Notes: generated by a model not told the origin, from the letters alone. A stretch of 64,000 nt of DNA from Heterohyrax brucei (GCA_028571685.1 CM053166.1:61032111-61096110); one strand, 5' to 3'; shown: positions 35,717 to 45,300, counted from the stretch's first letter. Numbers and translations: made by a program.

Positions 35717-35824
35717 TTGAGGTGATGTGATTTTCACCCTGCCCCCTGACCACACAAGCTACTGGCTAACTTGAGGTCACGTGATTTTCACCCTGCCCCC
35801 TGACCACACAAGCTATTGGCTAAC
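35717..35824. repeat. two 54-bp direct repeats in LTR U3
   Basis: Units 35717-35770 and 35771-35824, each 'ttgaggt..(a/c)(t/c)gtgatttt' ... 'tactggctaac', differ at about three bases. The same pair occurs in the other LTR. Confidence 0.9.
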
Positions 35825-35859
35825 TTGAAGCCTATACTTGTGCTCTCTTTTTTTCATGT

Positions 35860-36000
35860 TAATTATTAGGGCCTTCTGGATAATGGCCCAAGACAAGTGG
35901 TCTTTTTACACATTAATCATTAGGGCCTTCCAGATAATGGCCCAGGACAAGTGGTCTCTTTATATGCTAATCATTAGGGCCTTCTAGGTAATGGCCCGAC
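35860..36000. repeat. 2.6 copies of a second 54-bp repeat in LTR U3
   Basis: Units start at 35860, 35914 and 35968, each 'taat(t/c)attagggcctt' ... 'aatggccc'. The third is cut short. Repeats in U3 commonly act as enhancers; that role is inferred here. Confidence 0.9.
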
Positions 36001-36152
36001 CTTGAGCTCAACTAGCTCTGTGCTTAAAGTCAGAAGGTGCAGGAGGAAGGGGCATGTGCAGTTAGGGCAAAATATTGTCAAGGACAATATGGCCAGAAAT
36101 ATGTCACAGGTGAAATGCCTCCACCAGCTGTCACATAGACCTGTAACTTTGT

Positions 36153-38085
36153 TCACAAAGGACTTTGTGGGTGACGGGCCTCAGTGTCTTTCCCTTTTTT
36201 ATTTTTTAGCTTTAGCATTTGTAATTCCACTTGTATGGTCCTTACGGTCTGTTCAAGTTGTCGGAGGATTACTGGAAGGCAAAATAACACTATTAAGATT
36301 ATCCCAGCACAGACGCCTAGATTTACCAAAAGAGAGCTCCAAGATTCTGTGGATAAGGCCTTCTTAAACATATTTATAAAATTAGACACAATTTCCTCGT
36401 CTGATGTTGTTTCCAAGGCAGAGTGACTGATGGCTTGTATCTGAGCATGTAACTGTGTTACGTTAAATGCAGAAGGCGAGTCATTCCAGACTCCTTGTAG
36501 ATGAGCCTGTACCTGTGGCCATGTAAAATCTGTTTCATTGTAGTGTGATGGGGTCACACAGACTTATTTGTATTTGGTACGACAGGAAACAGACAGGCGT
36601 ACTTTCAGATTGTGTAGCTGGTTGCCAACGTAGATGACAGTTTCTTCTAGTGCATTAGCCTTATTTTCTAATTTTTTATCTATAATTTCTTGTGTGACCA
36701 ATGCTAGTGAGACATTTCTAGCCAGATTATTAACATAGAGAGCTGAATGGACCTCCTTTGTAAGGGTTATAGAGGAGGCAGTCACTGAGGATATAGCTCC
36801 AATCAAAGCAGTTATCCCTAATATCAAAGCTGTAATACAGTGTCGAGGATGGCTAAGATAATCAGTTGTTATCTTCAAAGCATGCAAACCTGAATCTTCA
36901 TATCATTCTCCTGTGAGATTCACAGGCAGCAGAGCATAAGGGGGTTATCTCACTATAATCAAGGTAGAGGGTGACACAGAAAAATTTAAGCAATTAATCA
37001 GCATGCAATTCTTGCAAGTTATCAGTACAGTGCCTTTTTCAGGCATAATGGAGAGAAAACCATTGGGACCTGTGGATATTACAGCATAAGGAGAGGAACA
37101 CAGGCACGGATGCTGAACATCTCAGAAGCCATTTTGTGAGGGCGTAGGAAGACGATGGGACCAGTAGCTGCAAACAACCTATATAGGCCAGTCTGGAGAA
37201 CATTGGTATTTTTTGGTTTATATATAGGGGCCACCCATCCAGGCGAATACCAGCAGTGTATAGGCCCTGTGTTTGAGAGGGTAGAGGCAGTCCAATTAAA
37301 TAGTTTAGAGCCATTAGCTTTTAGGTATGTTAAGTAATCATATGAGGGGTTGGAGACAGACCAGTCAAGAATATTTGTGGAATTATTGGCCTGTTTGTAT
37401 TTAACTCCAAATTCAGGAAAGGTACAAGAAAACCAGGTGGGAAATCCACCTCTATTTTCCACTGGTTCCCAATGATATTTCTGTCCCAGGGCATTCTTGC
37501 AAGGCTTAAGATGACCTGGAAGGAGAGATTGTGAGGAAACAGTGGACTTAGAAAGGTCTCCTAGCATTCTTAAATATATGGACCATAGGAGACGAGAGAC
37601 ATTTTTTTTTTTGTAGATTCACGATTAGGGAAATCAGCTAGTAATTCACCATAGTACAGGGAGAAACACCCCGTTATGGTTATGTTGGGATGAGTACTAG
37701 CACAAATAAGGGGAGCATGGCTACGTCCTGCATAGTTAAAAGAGGAGGCATATCTGGCCGTTATATAGCTGTCCTCTTCTCCCCCCAGAAGGGCTGTATG
37801 ATTAGTAAAGACCGGAATGTCAGCGAAGTCCCACGGGACCGGGTGCAGTAAGGGAGGGTCAGGAATGAAAGTCCAATAAGGGATCGCAGCTACAGGGACA
37901 AGAAATACCTCGACAGTGAGAAAAGCGGCCATTGCAATAAAAAGATGTTCTGGTGACAGAGGAGCACCCTGCGACTGCAACAGCTCTTTTGCCTTGTCAG
38001 CAAGCCATTTGATTTGTCCCCATGTCGGCGGACGTGCTTCTCGAGTACGGCCGAGCTTGTGGGCGATTGTACTGTGATGACATAG
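36153..38085 (-). pseudogene. env: retroviral env remnant
   Basis: Env would mediate entry. The surface part opens at 38085 without a clear start codon (an upstream frame from 38276 may hold the original leader). It reads 'PPTWGQIKWLADKAKELL', a hydrophobic signal region and 'YWTFIPDPPLLHPV' to 37570. A frameshift leads to 37567-37079 with several N-x-S/T sites. More breaks follow to about 36890. The transmembrane part has a fusion-peptide-like stretch near 36830 ('ALILGITALIGAISS') and a membrane span near 36240 ('LGVCAGIILIVLFCLPVIL'). One TAA at about 36561 interrupts it. A typical furin site before the fusion peptide is not visible (HPRH instead). The frame ends inside the LTR. Confidence 0.9.
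36187..36200 (-). promoter_or_regulatory. polypurine tract
   Basis: Minus strand AAAAAAGGGAAAGA immediately upstream of the 3' LTR, inside the env reading frame, where it encodes a lysine-rich stretch. Confidence 0.85.
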
Positions 38086-38211
38086 CTAGACGAGAGAAAT
38101 CTCAGGAGGGAGGAGTTATAGTATCTGAAGAGGGTTGATAAGGGGGAAAAAAAGGATGGAGGAGCTGGTGGGCACCAATCACAGGGAGTTTCCGCGGTGG
38201 CTTCCTCGTTG

Positions 38212-39201
38212 CTAGGGGAATTTCCCAGGGGGAGTGGCATCGGGTTGCGTCTGCGGTATGACAGTGGGCTGGCCATGTGGTGGAATTAACCTACCAGGAA
38301 TCCAGATAGGGGAATCAGCGTCCTGTAGAAAAACACAAGCATAACCTCTACTGCAGGTTAGTAATAGATCTGGGCCTTTCCACTGGCCTGTTAAAAGGTC
38401 CTTCGATTTTACCCAAATGCATGGGGTTTTATTGAGGCTCTCCCAGTGTCTCTGCATGGCTGACAGTCCATTAGAGTCTAGATTCAAGTGACTGATAACA
38501 AAAAGGGCATGGTTTAACAGATGATATGGTGAACTGTGTTTATACTCTCCTTCCTGTAATTTGGTAATTTGAATCTTTAAGGCTTGGTGTGCTCTTTCAA
38601 CTATGGCTTGTCCTTGGGGGCTATATGGGATGCCAGTAGTGTGTTTGATTCCAAAGTTGTTGCAAAATTCCTGAAAGCCTTTAGAGGTATAAGCTGGGGC
38701 ATTATCTGTTTTAAGATGGGAGGGAATCTGGCAATATGTAAAACAGTAAAAGAGATATTGAATTACATCCTTACAAGCTTCTCCCGTGTGGGCTGAGGCC
38801 AAAATCAAGCGAGAATAAGTGTCAATACATACATGGACGTAACAAAGTTTTCCAAAGGAGGGTACGTGAGTAACATCCATTTGCCATAGTTGTCCAGCCT
38901 TCAAATCCCATGGGTTAATTCCCATCGGTAAGGAGGACTGTTCAGTGGGGCAAATATTACAACTTCTTACAATAGAACGAGCCTGTTCTTTAGTCAACTG
39001 AAACTGGAGGCGGAGGGCTGTGGCATTCTGATGGTGTAAGGCATGGCTCTGGGATGCTCTAGTAAAGGCTGGGAGGACCTGAATTTGAGTATGAACGTCA
39101 GCCAAATGGTTTCCCTCTGTAAGAGGTCTGGGTAAAGCTGTGTGTGCTCGGATGTGTCCTACAAAGAATGGGAGAGTTCTCTTATGAATTAAATCCTGCA
39201 A
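38212..39201 (-). pseudogene. integrase domain with intact catalytic residues
   Basis: The longest open frame of the window (329 codons, counting from 39201). It begins at the end of RNase H ('RPLTEGNHLAD'), then the zinc domain, the catalytic core ('WQMDVTHV', 'KTDNAPAYTS', 'YSPQGQAIVERAHQ') and a C-terminal domain with 'WIPGRLIP'. It is one module of a broken polyprotein and has no start codon of its own, so independent function is unlikely. Confidence 0.9.
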
Positions 39202-39799
39202 AGACTGTAAGAGAACTATGACAGTACCCTTTGTGGGATATAATGTGGCAGTTTAGATGTGAGAAAATAGCCTAACGATGTATTGGGAGTCAGTATACAG
39301 GTTAAGTTTTTTGTCATGCAGCTTTGAGAAAACCGCACACACTGGAAGAAGCTCAGTCCTTTGTGCAGATGTTTCCGAAGTGAGAATTCTGTTGACGGTG
39401 TGATTAATAACAGTAACAGCAGTTCCGTTAGAGGAACCATCAGTAAAAGCCAATTCTGCATCATCTAGAGGGGTGAGGCTGGTTAGTTGAGGAGAAATAA
39501 AGGGACGTGTGTGAGCAAACTGTAGAAGACGGCTTGAGGGTAGATGATACTGTATTTCTCCTATATATTCACAAACCGCTATTCCCCAATCTGTGTGGCT
39601 CTCTACAAGCCATTGTAGCTGTTCTTTATGATAAAGTACCACAAGGCAGGGAGCTTCTCAAGCTCTTTGCCTTCCTTTCATTAAGAGGGTGGCCATTAAG
39701 GCCGGATAATCAGCAACTACTTTACAAAATAATGAAGGCAAATGCAACCACTCCAGGGGTCCATTTTGCCAAAGACAGCCGATAGGGGAGTGTGGTGTA

Positions 39800-40490
39800 T
39801 GCAGTAAAATTAACAACCAGGAAAACAGAGACTCGTATCAATTCTGATTTTGTTTTCTAGTTTTGCTTGGTCTTCTAATCTTTTAAGGTCTGTCTCTTCT
39901 CTTATACCCTCATTTCTTAGAACTCTCCACAGTCTTATTTTCTGTCTTTTTCAGTTTCTATCTTATCTCTGTATCACTTTCTTGCCCATTCTTTCTGTTT
40001 CTCTCTCCCTCAGTCTCCCTTCCTTTTTTCCTGCATTTTCTTTTTCTCTAGCTATCTAGCCTTTGATCTTTTCTCTCTTTCTACATCCTCTTTACCTTTT
40101 TTTTTTCACTTGCTTATTCTTTCTTTCGGATCCGACTCGACGGCACTTGGCTTGGCTTATTCTTTCTTTATGTTCTCTTCATATTTGTCACACTTGGGGT
40201 TCCACAGATAATTGTGTGTATCATAAAATAGTCACAGGAAACTCTAGTCAGGTTGTTTGCATCAGGCAAAGTTAAAACTTAACAGAAAGTTTCTGTTAAT
40301 GAAACTAGTCTGTCAAGTTCACTCTCACTGAGATAAGGAGCAAGAAAGCAAGTTGTGAATATATAAAATGTCAAGTAGTCTTCTTAGTTTCTGTTCTCTA
40401 GTCTGAAGGCCATCTCCTTGGAGATTAAAGGAGAAGGAACAAAGGAATCTGTAACTGGTTGTGACCAATTAGTTGTAAGCCCCACGCTGC
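39800..40490. other. unexplained insert between RT and RNase H
   Basis: Pol similarity stops near 40490 and resumes near 39800 ('QNGPLEWLHLP' on the minus strand). The DNA between is pyrimidine-rich on the plus strand, especially 39840-40200, with no pol, LTR or L1 similarity I can see. It hosts the tail-only SINE insertion at 40127. Confidence 0.6.
40112..40169 (+). mobile_element. 28-bp tail-only SINE insertion with 15-bp target duplication
   Basis: GCTTATTCTTTCTTT occurs at 40112-40126 and again, identical, at 40155-40169. The 28 bases between (40127-40154) contain CGGATCCGACTCGACGGCA. This is the terminal part of the AfroSINE/RTE tail also seen at 57345-57377. No SINE head or body is present. 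Confidence 0.85.
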
Positions 40491-40994
40491 ACTTGGACCA
40501 GCCCTGCAGTAGTTAATTTCAGTAAGAGCCGCAGCCAATTGATATCACCAAACAGTTTTTGAAAGTCGTTTAAAGTTTTTAGGTGGGAGGTTTCTGACGG
40601 CAGACTAAAAGTGAAACTAAGAGCAAAACGCTGTCTATCCTGGGGGTGTAAGCGATAGTAAAGAAGAAATCTTGTAAATCAATTACAATAACAGCATAGT
40701 TCAATGAGACAGCACTTAGAGAAGGGAGCTCAGGTTGTAAGGCTCCCATGGATTCCATTGTTGCATTGACTGCCCTTAGATCCTGTAACAAATACCATTT
40801 ACCTGACTTTTTCTTAATAACAAAAATAGGAGTATTCCAAGGACTAGTGGAAGGCTCAATATGACCTGCTTGTAGCTGCTGCTGTACCAGCTCAGAAGCG
40901 GCACAAATTTTTTCACTGGACAAGGGCCACTGTTCCACCCATACAGGAGAGTTATTTTTCCATATTATGGGATCAGCAGTGGTTCCAGTGACCC

Positions 40995-41910
40995 TCAGGA
41001 TAAATTTTGAGAGAACCCAAGTCCCTCTCGGGCTTCGTGTGGCTTAGGGTTAACGGATGTTATGATTCCTTGATCTTGTTTTCCTAAGCCCTTAAAAGGA
41101 TGATATCCCATTTGGATCATTTGAGCAGCAACCTTATCATCAAGACATATCAATAATAAACCCATCTGTGAGAGAATATCACGCCCCCAGAGTGTAATAG
41201 GCAGAGAAGTGACTATGTAAGGTTGAAAACATCCCGTGCTGTTCTCGGCTTCCCATTTAAGTATGGCTGAACTTTGAGCCACATTACTGGTCTGTCCTAT
41301 ACCTGACAAGGTGAGATTGGCAGCAGAGGCCGGCCAGCTCGAAGGCCAGTCCTTTCCTGCTATACAGGTTATGTCAGTCCCTGTATCAAGTAGACCTTCA
41401 ATTTGTTTTCCCTGTACAGTGATCACCTTCATTGGACGGTGATCACAGATTTGTTGGACCCAAAAGCCCCAGTCACTAGATCCAAGCCCCTTTTGTTGTC
41501 GAGATTTGGAAGACACAGTTTGGCCCACAGTGTAATAAGGGAGAATCATCAATTGGGCGATTCACTGTGCTGGATACACCTGAATGGTTTTTGTGGGAGT
41601 CTGTATCATAACCTTAATTTCTCCAGTGTAGTCAGAATCAATCTACCCCAGGTAGAACAGTAATTCCTGACAAGAATGTAGAGCTACGCCCAAGGATCAG
41701 CCTCATTGTGCCAGAAGGCAAAGGACTCCAAGTACCGGTTGACAGGGCAATAGGCAGACTGTGAGGAGTTAATATTGTTCTGGTGGTGGAACGGAGGTCC
41801 AGTCCTGCGCTGCCTGGGGTGGCACGGCACAGGGAGTCAATCCCTTGGGGAGGAAGGGGTTGGTGAGTGCCCCCATTGTTTGTGGGGTCTGGGGCTGGCC
41901 CCACATCCAG
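40995..41910 (-). pseudogene. pro: retroviral pro remnant (dUTPase, protease, G-patch)
   Basis: The frame begins at the gag-pro slip site (41910) and has a dUTPase segment with 'ATPGSAGLDLRST', 'PSGTMRLILGRSS' and 'GITVLPGVD'. A stop at about 41635 and a frameshift follow. The frame 41552-40995 (185 codons) is the aspartic protease. 'LLDTGTDITC' holds the active-site D-T-G at residues 56-58 of that frame. 'LWGRDILSQMG' is the second conserved block. 'GYHPFKGLGKQDQG' is a G-patch, a betaretroviral hallmark. The protease core reads open; the upstream break would prevent normal expression. Confidence 0.9.
41001..41007 (-). promoter_or_regulatory. pro-pol -1 ribosomal frameshift heptamer
   Basis: Minus strand A-AAT-TTA, in phase with the protease frame two codons before its stop. 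A -1 slip enters the open pol frame upstream of the RT fingers. The heptamer class X-XXY-YYZ is well established. Confidence 0.75.
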
Positions 41911-43537
41911 TTTCCCGAATTAGGGGAAGGTGTGGGTGCAGTCTTAAGGGGGAAGCTGCTGTGCATGGCAGCTGGTGCTGGCAAGGGGAGCAGTGGATGC
42001 CCATTTTTGTGAAACCTGGAATGACAATTTTTCTGCAAGTGAAACCCTTTTTCACAATGGGGACACATAGTTTTAGGAAGAGAGAGGGAGCCAGGCATAG
42101 GAGTGGCATTGGACATAGCCGCAGGTGAAGAGGCCACCCAGAGCGGGCATGTCCGACTAAAATGTCCTGCCTGTCCACAATTGAAGCATCCCTCATTTCC
42201 ACAAGAGCTTGGAGAGGGCTGTTGTAGTTGGGCCATACCTGTTTGATGGACTGACCTTTTAGGGCAGCCGCTAGAGTAAGCCCCTGCAGATAAGAGGGTG
42301 TAACCTCTGCACAAAGGCGAATGAAATCATTTAGTGTCTCAGTCTTACAAACTGGGTGAAGCAGGGTCTTGTAAGCTGAAGAAGCATTTTCGTAAGCCAA
42401 TTGTTTTATTAAAATCCCTGCAGCTTCATCATTAGGAATAACTTTTTCTACGGCATCCACAAGCCTAGCAAGGAATTTTTCATAAGGTTCCTCAGGTGAC
42501 TGGCAGATGTTTACAATGCCAGGCGCTTTTGTTCCCGTCGTGGGCAGACGGCGCCACACTTGCAAGGCACAGGAGGTTACCACAGCTAATGCCTCTTGGG
42601 GAATCTGAAGCTGATTAACAGCAGAGATATAGTCACCCTGTCCTAAAACCATATCTAAAGTAACCCGCTGGATTTTTTTGCGGCAGCTTCCTTTTTGGCC
42701 AGCTCCTCAAACTCAACTCTCTGTAACAAATAGTCTCCCCCAGACAGGCAAGCTCTAGCAGTTTGATGCCAATCATAAGGAGTCATCCATTTACCACTAA
42801 GACCCTCCATCAGTGTTAGGGTGTAAGGGGAGGTGGGGCCATAGTCCTTAACTGCTTGTTTGATTTCCTTAAGAAGTTTAAAAGGAAGGGGTTCCCAAGC
42901 GGGTTCATTATCCCACTCAGGCGTGTCAAATAACACCGGACAGCACAGAAAAGAGGTATCCCCCTGGAGAGATGCCTGATGGAGGGCACCACGAAAACCC
43001 ACCACTGTAGCAGACGGGGGACAAGGGCGACGCTGTTGCGGTCTTGGGGAGGCAAGGCTGAGCACAGAGAGAGAATGGGTAGCCTGTTCCTTTAAGTCCT
43101 CTGCGCCTGCCGGCAACAGTGGCTGGGCAGATTTTTCAAGTTCTGACTCTGAGTCAGAGGCTTGCTGCATAGCATAAACTTGCTGCAAGACCTTAGAAGG
43201 TGCCACCTCTTTTAAAGGAGCTTTAAATGTTAGGAGAGAAGGCTCGAAAGGGGAATCTCCCACACCAGTCAGAGAGTGATAAATTCCAATAAGAAAAGGC
43301 ACTTATAGGGATGTTATTAGGCCCCTTGTCATGATAAAATTTCTGTATACTGTGACCAGTAAGTTCCCAAATTTATTTTTCTAGCATGCCTTCAGCGGGG
43401 AACCAGGGGCAACATTTTTGAACAAAATCCATGAAAGCTGTTAAATCTTTGGTGGAAACCTTAACCTTTCGTTGGCATAATAAATTCTTAATTACCTCAA
43501 TAAAGAGCCTTCTCTCCTTTGACTGTTTACGGCCCAT
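41769..43537 (-). pseudogene. gag: retroviral gag remnant
   Basis: Gag builds the viral core. The ATG at 43537 gives MGRKQSK, with a Gly2 myristoylation-type start and basic matrix residues. A TAA stops the frame at codon 55 (43375-43373). Matrix sequence continues to about 43310, where the frame shifts. The frame 43302-42655 carries the capsid N-terminal part ('KWMTPYDWHQTARACLSGGD'). A shift in a seven-A run near 42680 leads into 42652-about 42240 with the major homology region ('QSPEEPYEKFLARL'). Another shift leads into 42314-41769 with two zinc knuckles CX2CX4HX4C at 42188-42147 and 42065-42024. At least one stop and three frameshifts rule out an intact Gag. Confidence 0.9.
41885..41916 (-). 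promoter_or_regulatory. gag-pro -1 ribosomal frameshift signal
   Basis: The minus strand has G-GGA-AAC at 41916-41910 in the gag frame. Four bases later comes a GC-rich hairpin, TGTGGGG paired with CCCCACA, with an 11-base loop. Slipping back one base enters the open pro frame (LDVGPAPDPT). The heptamer type and hairpin are known for betaretroviruses. Confidence 0.85.
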
Positions 43538-43933
43538 AATCTTCACTTGTCAGTATCTACAAAGAATCCTCTTTTTAGAATTCTTTATGGCTCATAAACT
43601 TCTCAAAAGTTCTGACTATTCGCCCCTTCACTTATTCCTATTATGGATCTGCAGCACCCCAGGGTGAAGTCCTAGCTACCCCGCTTATTCTAATTTTTTG
43701 TCCCTTCAGTTATACGACAAAGTGCTATCCACTCCGTTAAGTGGCATCGGGGGAAAACTTATCCTTCATTCCTGATGAGGGATGGGTAGCATCGGCGGGT
43801 TCTTACTTTCTGCCCCTTCACTTATAGGACAGAGTCCTAGCCGTCCTGGTCTGATTATCCACCCCTTCAGTTACGAGGCGGAATCCTATCCACTCCATTA
43901 AGTGGGGTGGCGTCGGCGAGATTACCCTTCGTG

Positions 43934-43951
43934 CTCCACGTTCAGGTGCCA
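43934..43951 (-). promoter_or_regulatory. retroviral primer-binding site, lysine-like
   Basis: Two bases inside the 5' LTR the minus strand reads TGGCACCTGAACGTGGAG. It is close to primer sites complementary to lysine tRNAs but has mismatches, so the exact primer is uncertain. Confidence 0.6.
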
Positions 43952-43953
43952 GA

Positions 43954-44570
43954 TGCTAGGAGCCTGCCCCAGCTGGGTTTCGGGAACACGAAGGGGTCGG
44001 GTGGCATCAGGAGGAGGAAAATGACGAGACGGAGACAGGAAAGAGTTTTGGAGAAAAATGGCAGCCCCTGAGGTCTGTCTTCCTTTATTTTTTATAGTTG
44101 AGGTGATGTGATTTTCACCCTGCCCCCTGACCACACAAGCTACTGGCTAACTTGAGGTCACGTGATTTTTACCTTGCCCCCTGACCACACAGGCTATTGG
44201 CTAACTTGAAGCCTATACCTCATGGTCTCTTTTTTTTCATGTTAATTATTAGGGCCTTCTGGATAATGGCCCAAGAAAAGTGGTCTTTTTACATATTAAT
44301 CACTAGGGCCTTCCAGATAATGGCCCAGGACAAGTAGTCTCTTTACATATTAATCATTAGGGCCTTCTAGGTAATGGCCCGACCTTGAGCTCAACTAGCT
44401 CTGTGCTTCAAGGTCAGGAGGTGCAGGAGGAAGGAGGATGGGCAGTTAGGGCAAAATATTATCAAGGACAATATGGCCAGAAATATGTCACAGGTGAAAC
44501 GCCTCCGCCTGCTGTCACATAGACCTGTAACTTTGTTCACAAAGGCCTTTGTGGGTGACGGGCCTCAGCA
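43954..44570 (-). repeat. 5' LTR of the class II provirus
   Basis: Minus strand TGCTGAGGCC...GGCTCCTAGCA. A TATA/poly(A) block (CTATAAAAAATAAAGG on the minus strand) lies at 44082-44097. U3 holds two tandem arrays of ~54-bp units, as in the partner LTR. Confidence 0.9.
44082..44097 (-). promoter_or_regulatory. 5' LTR TATA/poly(A) block
   Basis: The minus strand reads CTATAAAAAATAAAGG: a TATAAAA box overlapping AATAAA near the 3' part of the LTR. U3 is therefore long and R-U5 short. It is unchanged in the other LTR. Confidence 0.7.
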
Positions 44571-44606
44571 GATATCCAATTTTGCCAGCACCATTTGTTG
44601 AAGATT
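44571..44606 (-). mobile_element. L1 continuation, right of the retrovirus
   Basis: 'gatatccaattttgccagca' continues the ORF2 sequence left at 35572; compare the antisense of 59813-59840. L1 similarity ends near 44606. Confidence 0.8.
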
Positions 44607-44636
44607 GTTAAATTCTATTCTTTTTAGAGAATTTAT

Positions 44637-44660
44637 ACATATATATATATATATATATAT
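44637..44660. repeat. (TA)n simple repeat
   Basis: About twelve TA units directly left of a mariner terminal repeat, consistent with TA-targeted insertion. Confidence 0.9.
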
Positions 44661-45300
44661 AAGGACTGCAAATTAAGTTCACAAACTCACCCTAGAAAAA
44701 GGGAGAGCAGTGGACACCACATATAGGTGGGCATGTGAATTTATACAGGAATGTACATTTTCCCTCAGTCATATTAAATAAAATAATAATAATTTAAAAA
44801 AAAAGAAAAAGTGGAACATACCTCACTGCTGAATATCACTATAATCACCTTCAAAGTACTCTCCTTGGGAAGTTATGCTCTGATGACAGCACCTAGCCCA
44901 CCCTTCAAAGCAGTTTTGAAAGTCTTTCTGGAATGGTCATCAGAGCTGTTCTCATATTACCCTTGATGTCCTGAATGATATCAAAATGTCTTCTTTTCAA
45001 TATTTCCTCTATCTTCAGCTAAAGAACAAGATCATTGGGGCCAAATTAGGTGAGTAGGGAGGGTGTTCCAATACCATTATTTGTTTACTGGCTAAAAACT
45101 CCCTCACAGACAACTATTTGATTAAGTTCACAAACTTGCTACTTTGCCAGCATGTACAACGACCACTCCAGAAAGAGTTCCAAAATTTATCTGAAGGGTG
45201 GACTAGGTGCTGGTGTTAGTACATAGCTTCCCAAGGGGAGTAATTTGAAGGTGACCATAATGATATTCAGCAATGAAATATGTAGAACTTTCACTTCTAT
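44660..45300 (-). mobile_element. palindromic mariner derivative, copy 2
   Basis: Left end 'aaggactgcaaattaagttc' is the terminal repeat, interrupted by an L1 tail (44702-44803). 44811-45075 on the minus strand is the long arm: 'HPPYSPNLAP' followed by the transposase 3' end. 45120-45290 on the plus strand is the short arm, with an internal terminal-repeat-like 'gattaagttcacaaacttgc' fused to the same transposase 3' end. The right terminal repeat is missing. It has the same plan as 51278-51848 in the opposite orientation. Confidence 0.7.
44702..44803 (+). mobile_element. short L1 3'-tail insertion
   Basis: The last ~100 bp of L1 ('ggagagcagtggacaccaca' to an A-rich tail) flanked by AGAAAAAG at 44694-44701 and 44804-44811. 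It sits inside the mariner terminal region. Confidence 0.8.

Larger units (their letters stand above)
35573..36186 (-). repeat. 3' LTR of the class II provirus
   Basis: Aligns end to end with 43954-44570. The inner end reads CACTGAGG on the minus strand where the 5' LTR has TGCTGAGG, so the terminal TG is mutated. The TATA/AATAAA block is at 35701-35716. The end of env overlaps the U3 start (stop at 36153). Confidence 0.9.
38212..41001 (-). pseudogene. pol: retroviral pol remnant (RT without palm, RNase H, integrase)
   Basis: The pol frame opens at 41001 from the pro-pol slip site. RT fingers read to about 40630 ('[20 protein letters not shown]', motif A Asp in 'VIVIDLQDF'). A frameshift follows, then a jump to connection sequence ('[15 protein letters not shown]' near 40520-40570). 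The YxDD palm is absent. About 690 bp of non-pol DNA (39800-40490) precedes the return of pol. RNase H (39642-39253) keeps D68, E97 and D118, with one TAA at 39252-39250 before its last Asp. Integrase (39201-38212) keeps H53/H57, C81, C84 and D109, D166, E202 with 35 residues between the last two. Confidence 0.9.
35573..44570 (-). mobile_element. class II (betaretrovirus-like) endogenous retrovirus, full-length provirus
   Basis: An 8,998-bp provirus: LTR, primer site, gag, pro with dUTPase, pol, env, polypurine tract, LTR. The 6-bp duplication GATATC (35567-35572 and 44571-44576) is exact. Six bases, a lysine-like primer, a G-patch after the protease and two successive -1 frameshifts place it with betaretroviruses/ERV-K-like elements. 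The two LTRs differ at roughly 35-40 of ~615 positions by eye, so it is not very young. All four genes carry stops or frameshifts and the RT palm is missing, so it cannot replicate by itself. Confidence 0.95.

Noticed and set aside
37890-38276. 128-codon frame at the start of env, as a separate accessory gene
   Set aside because: It overlaps the pol end and the env leader in another frame. The env-like reading is in the frame from 38085, so this is at most a displaced env leader.
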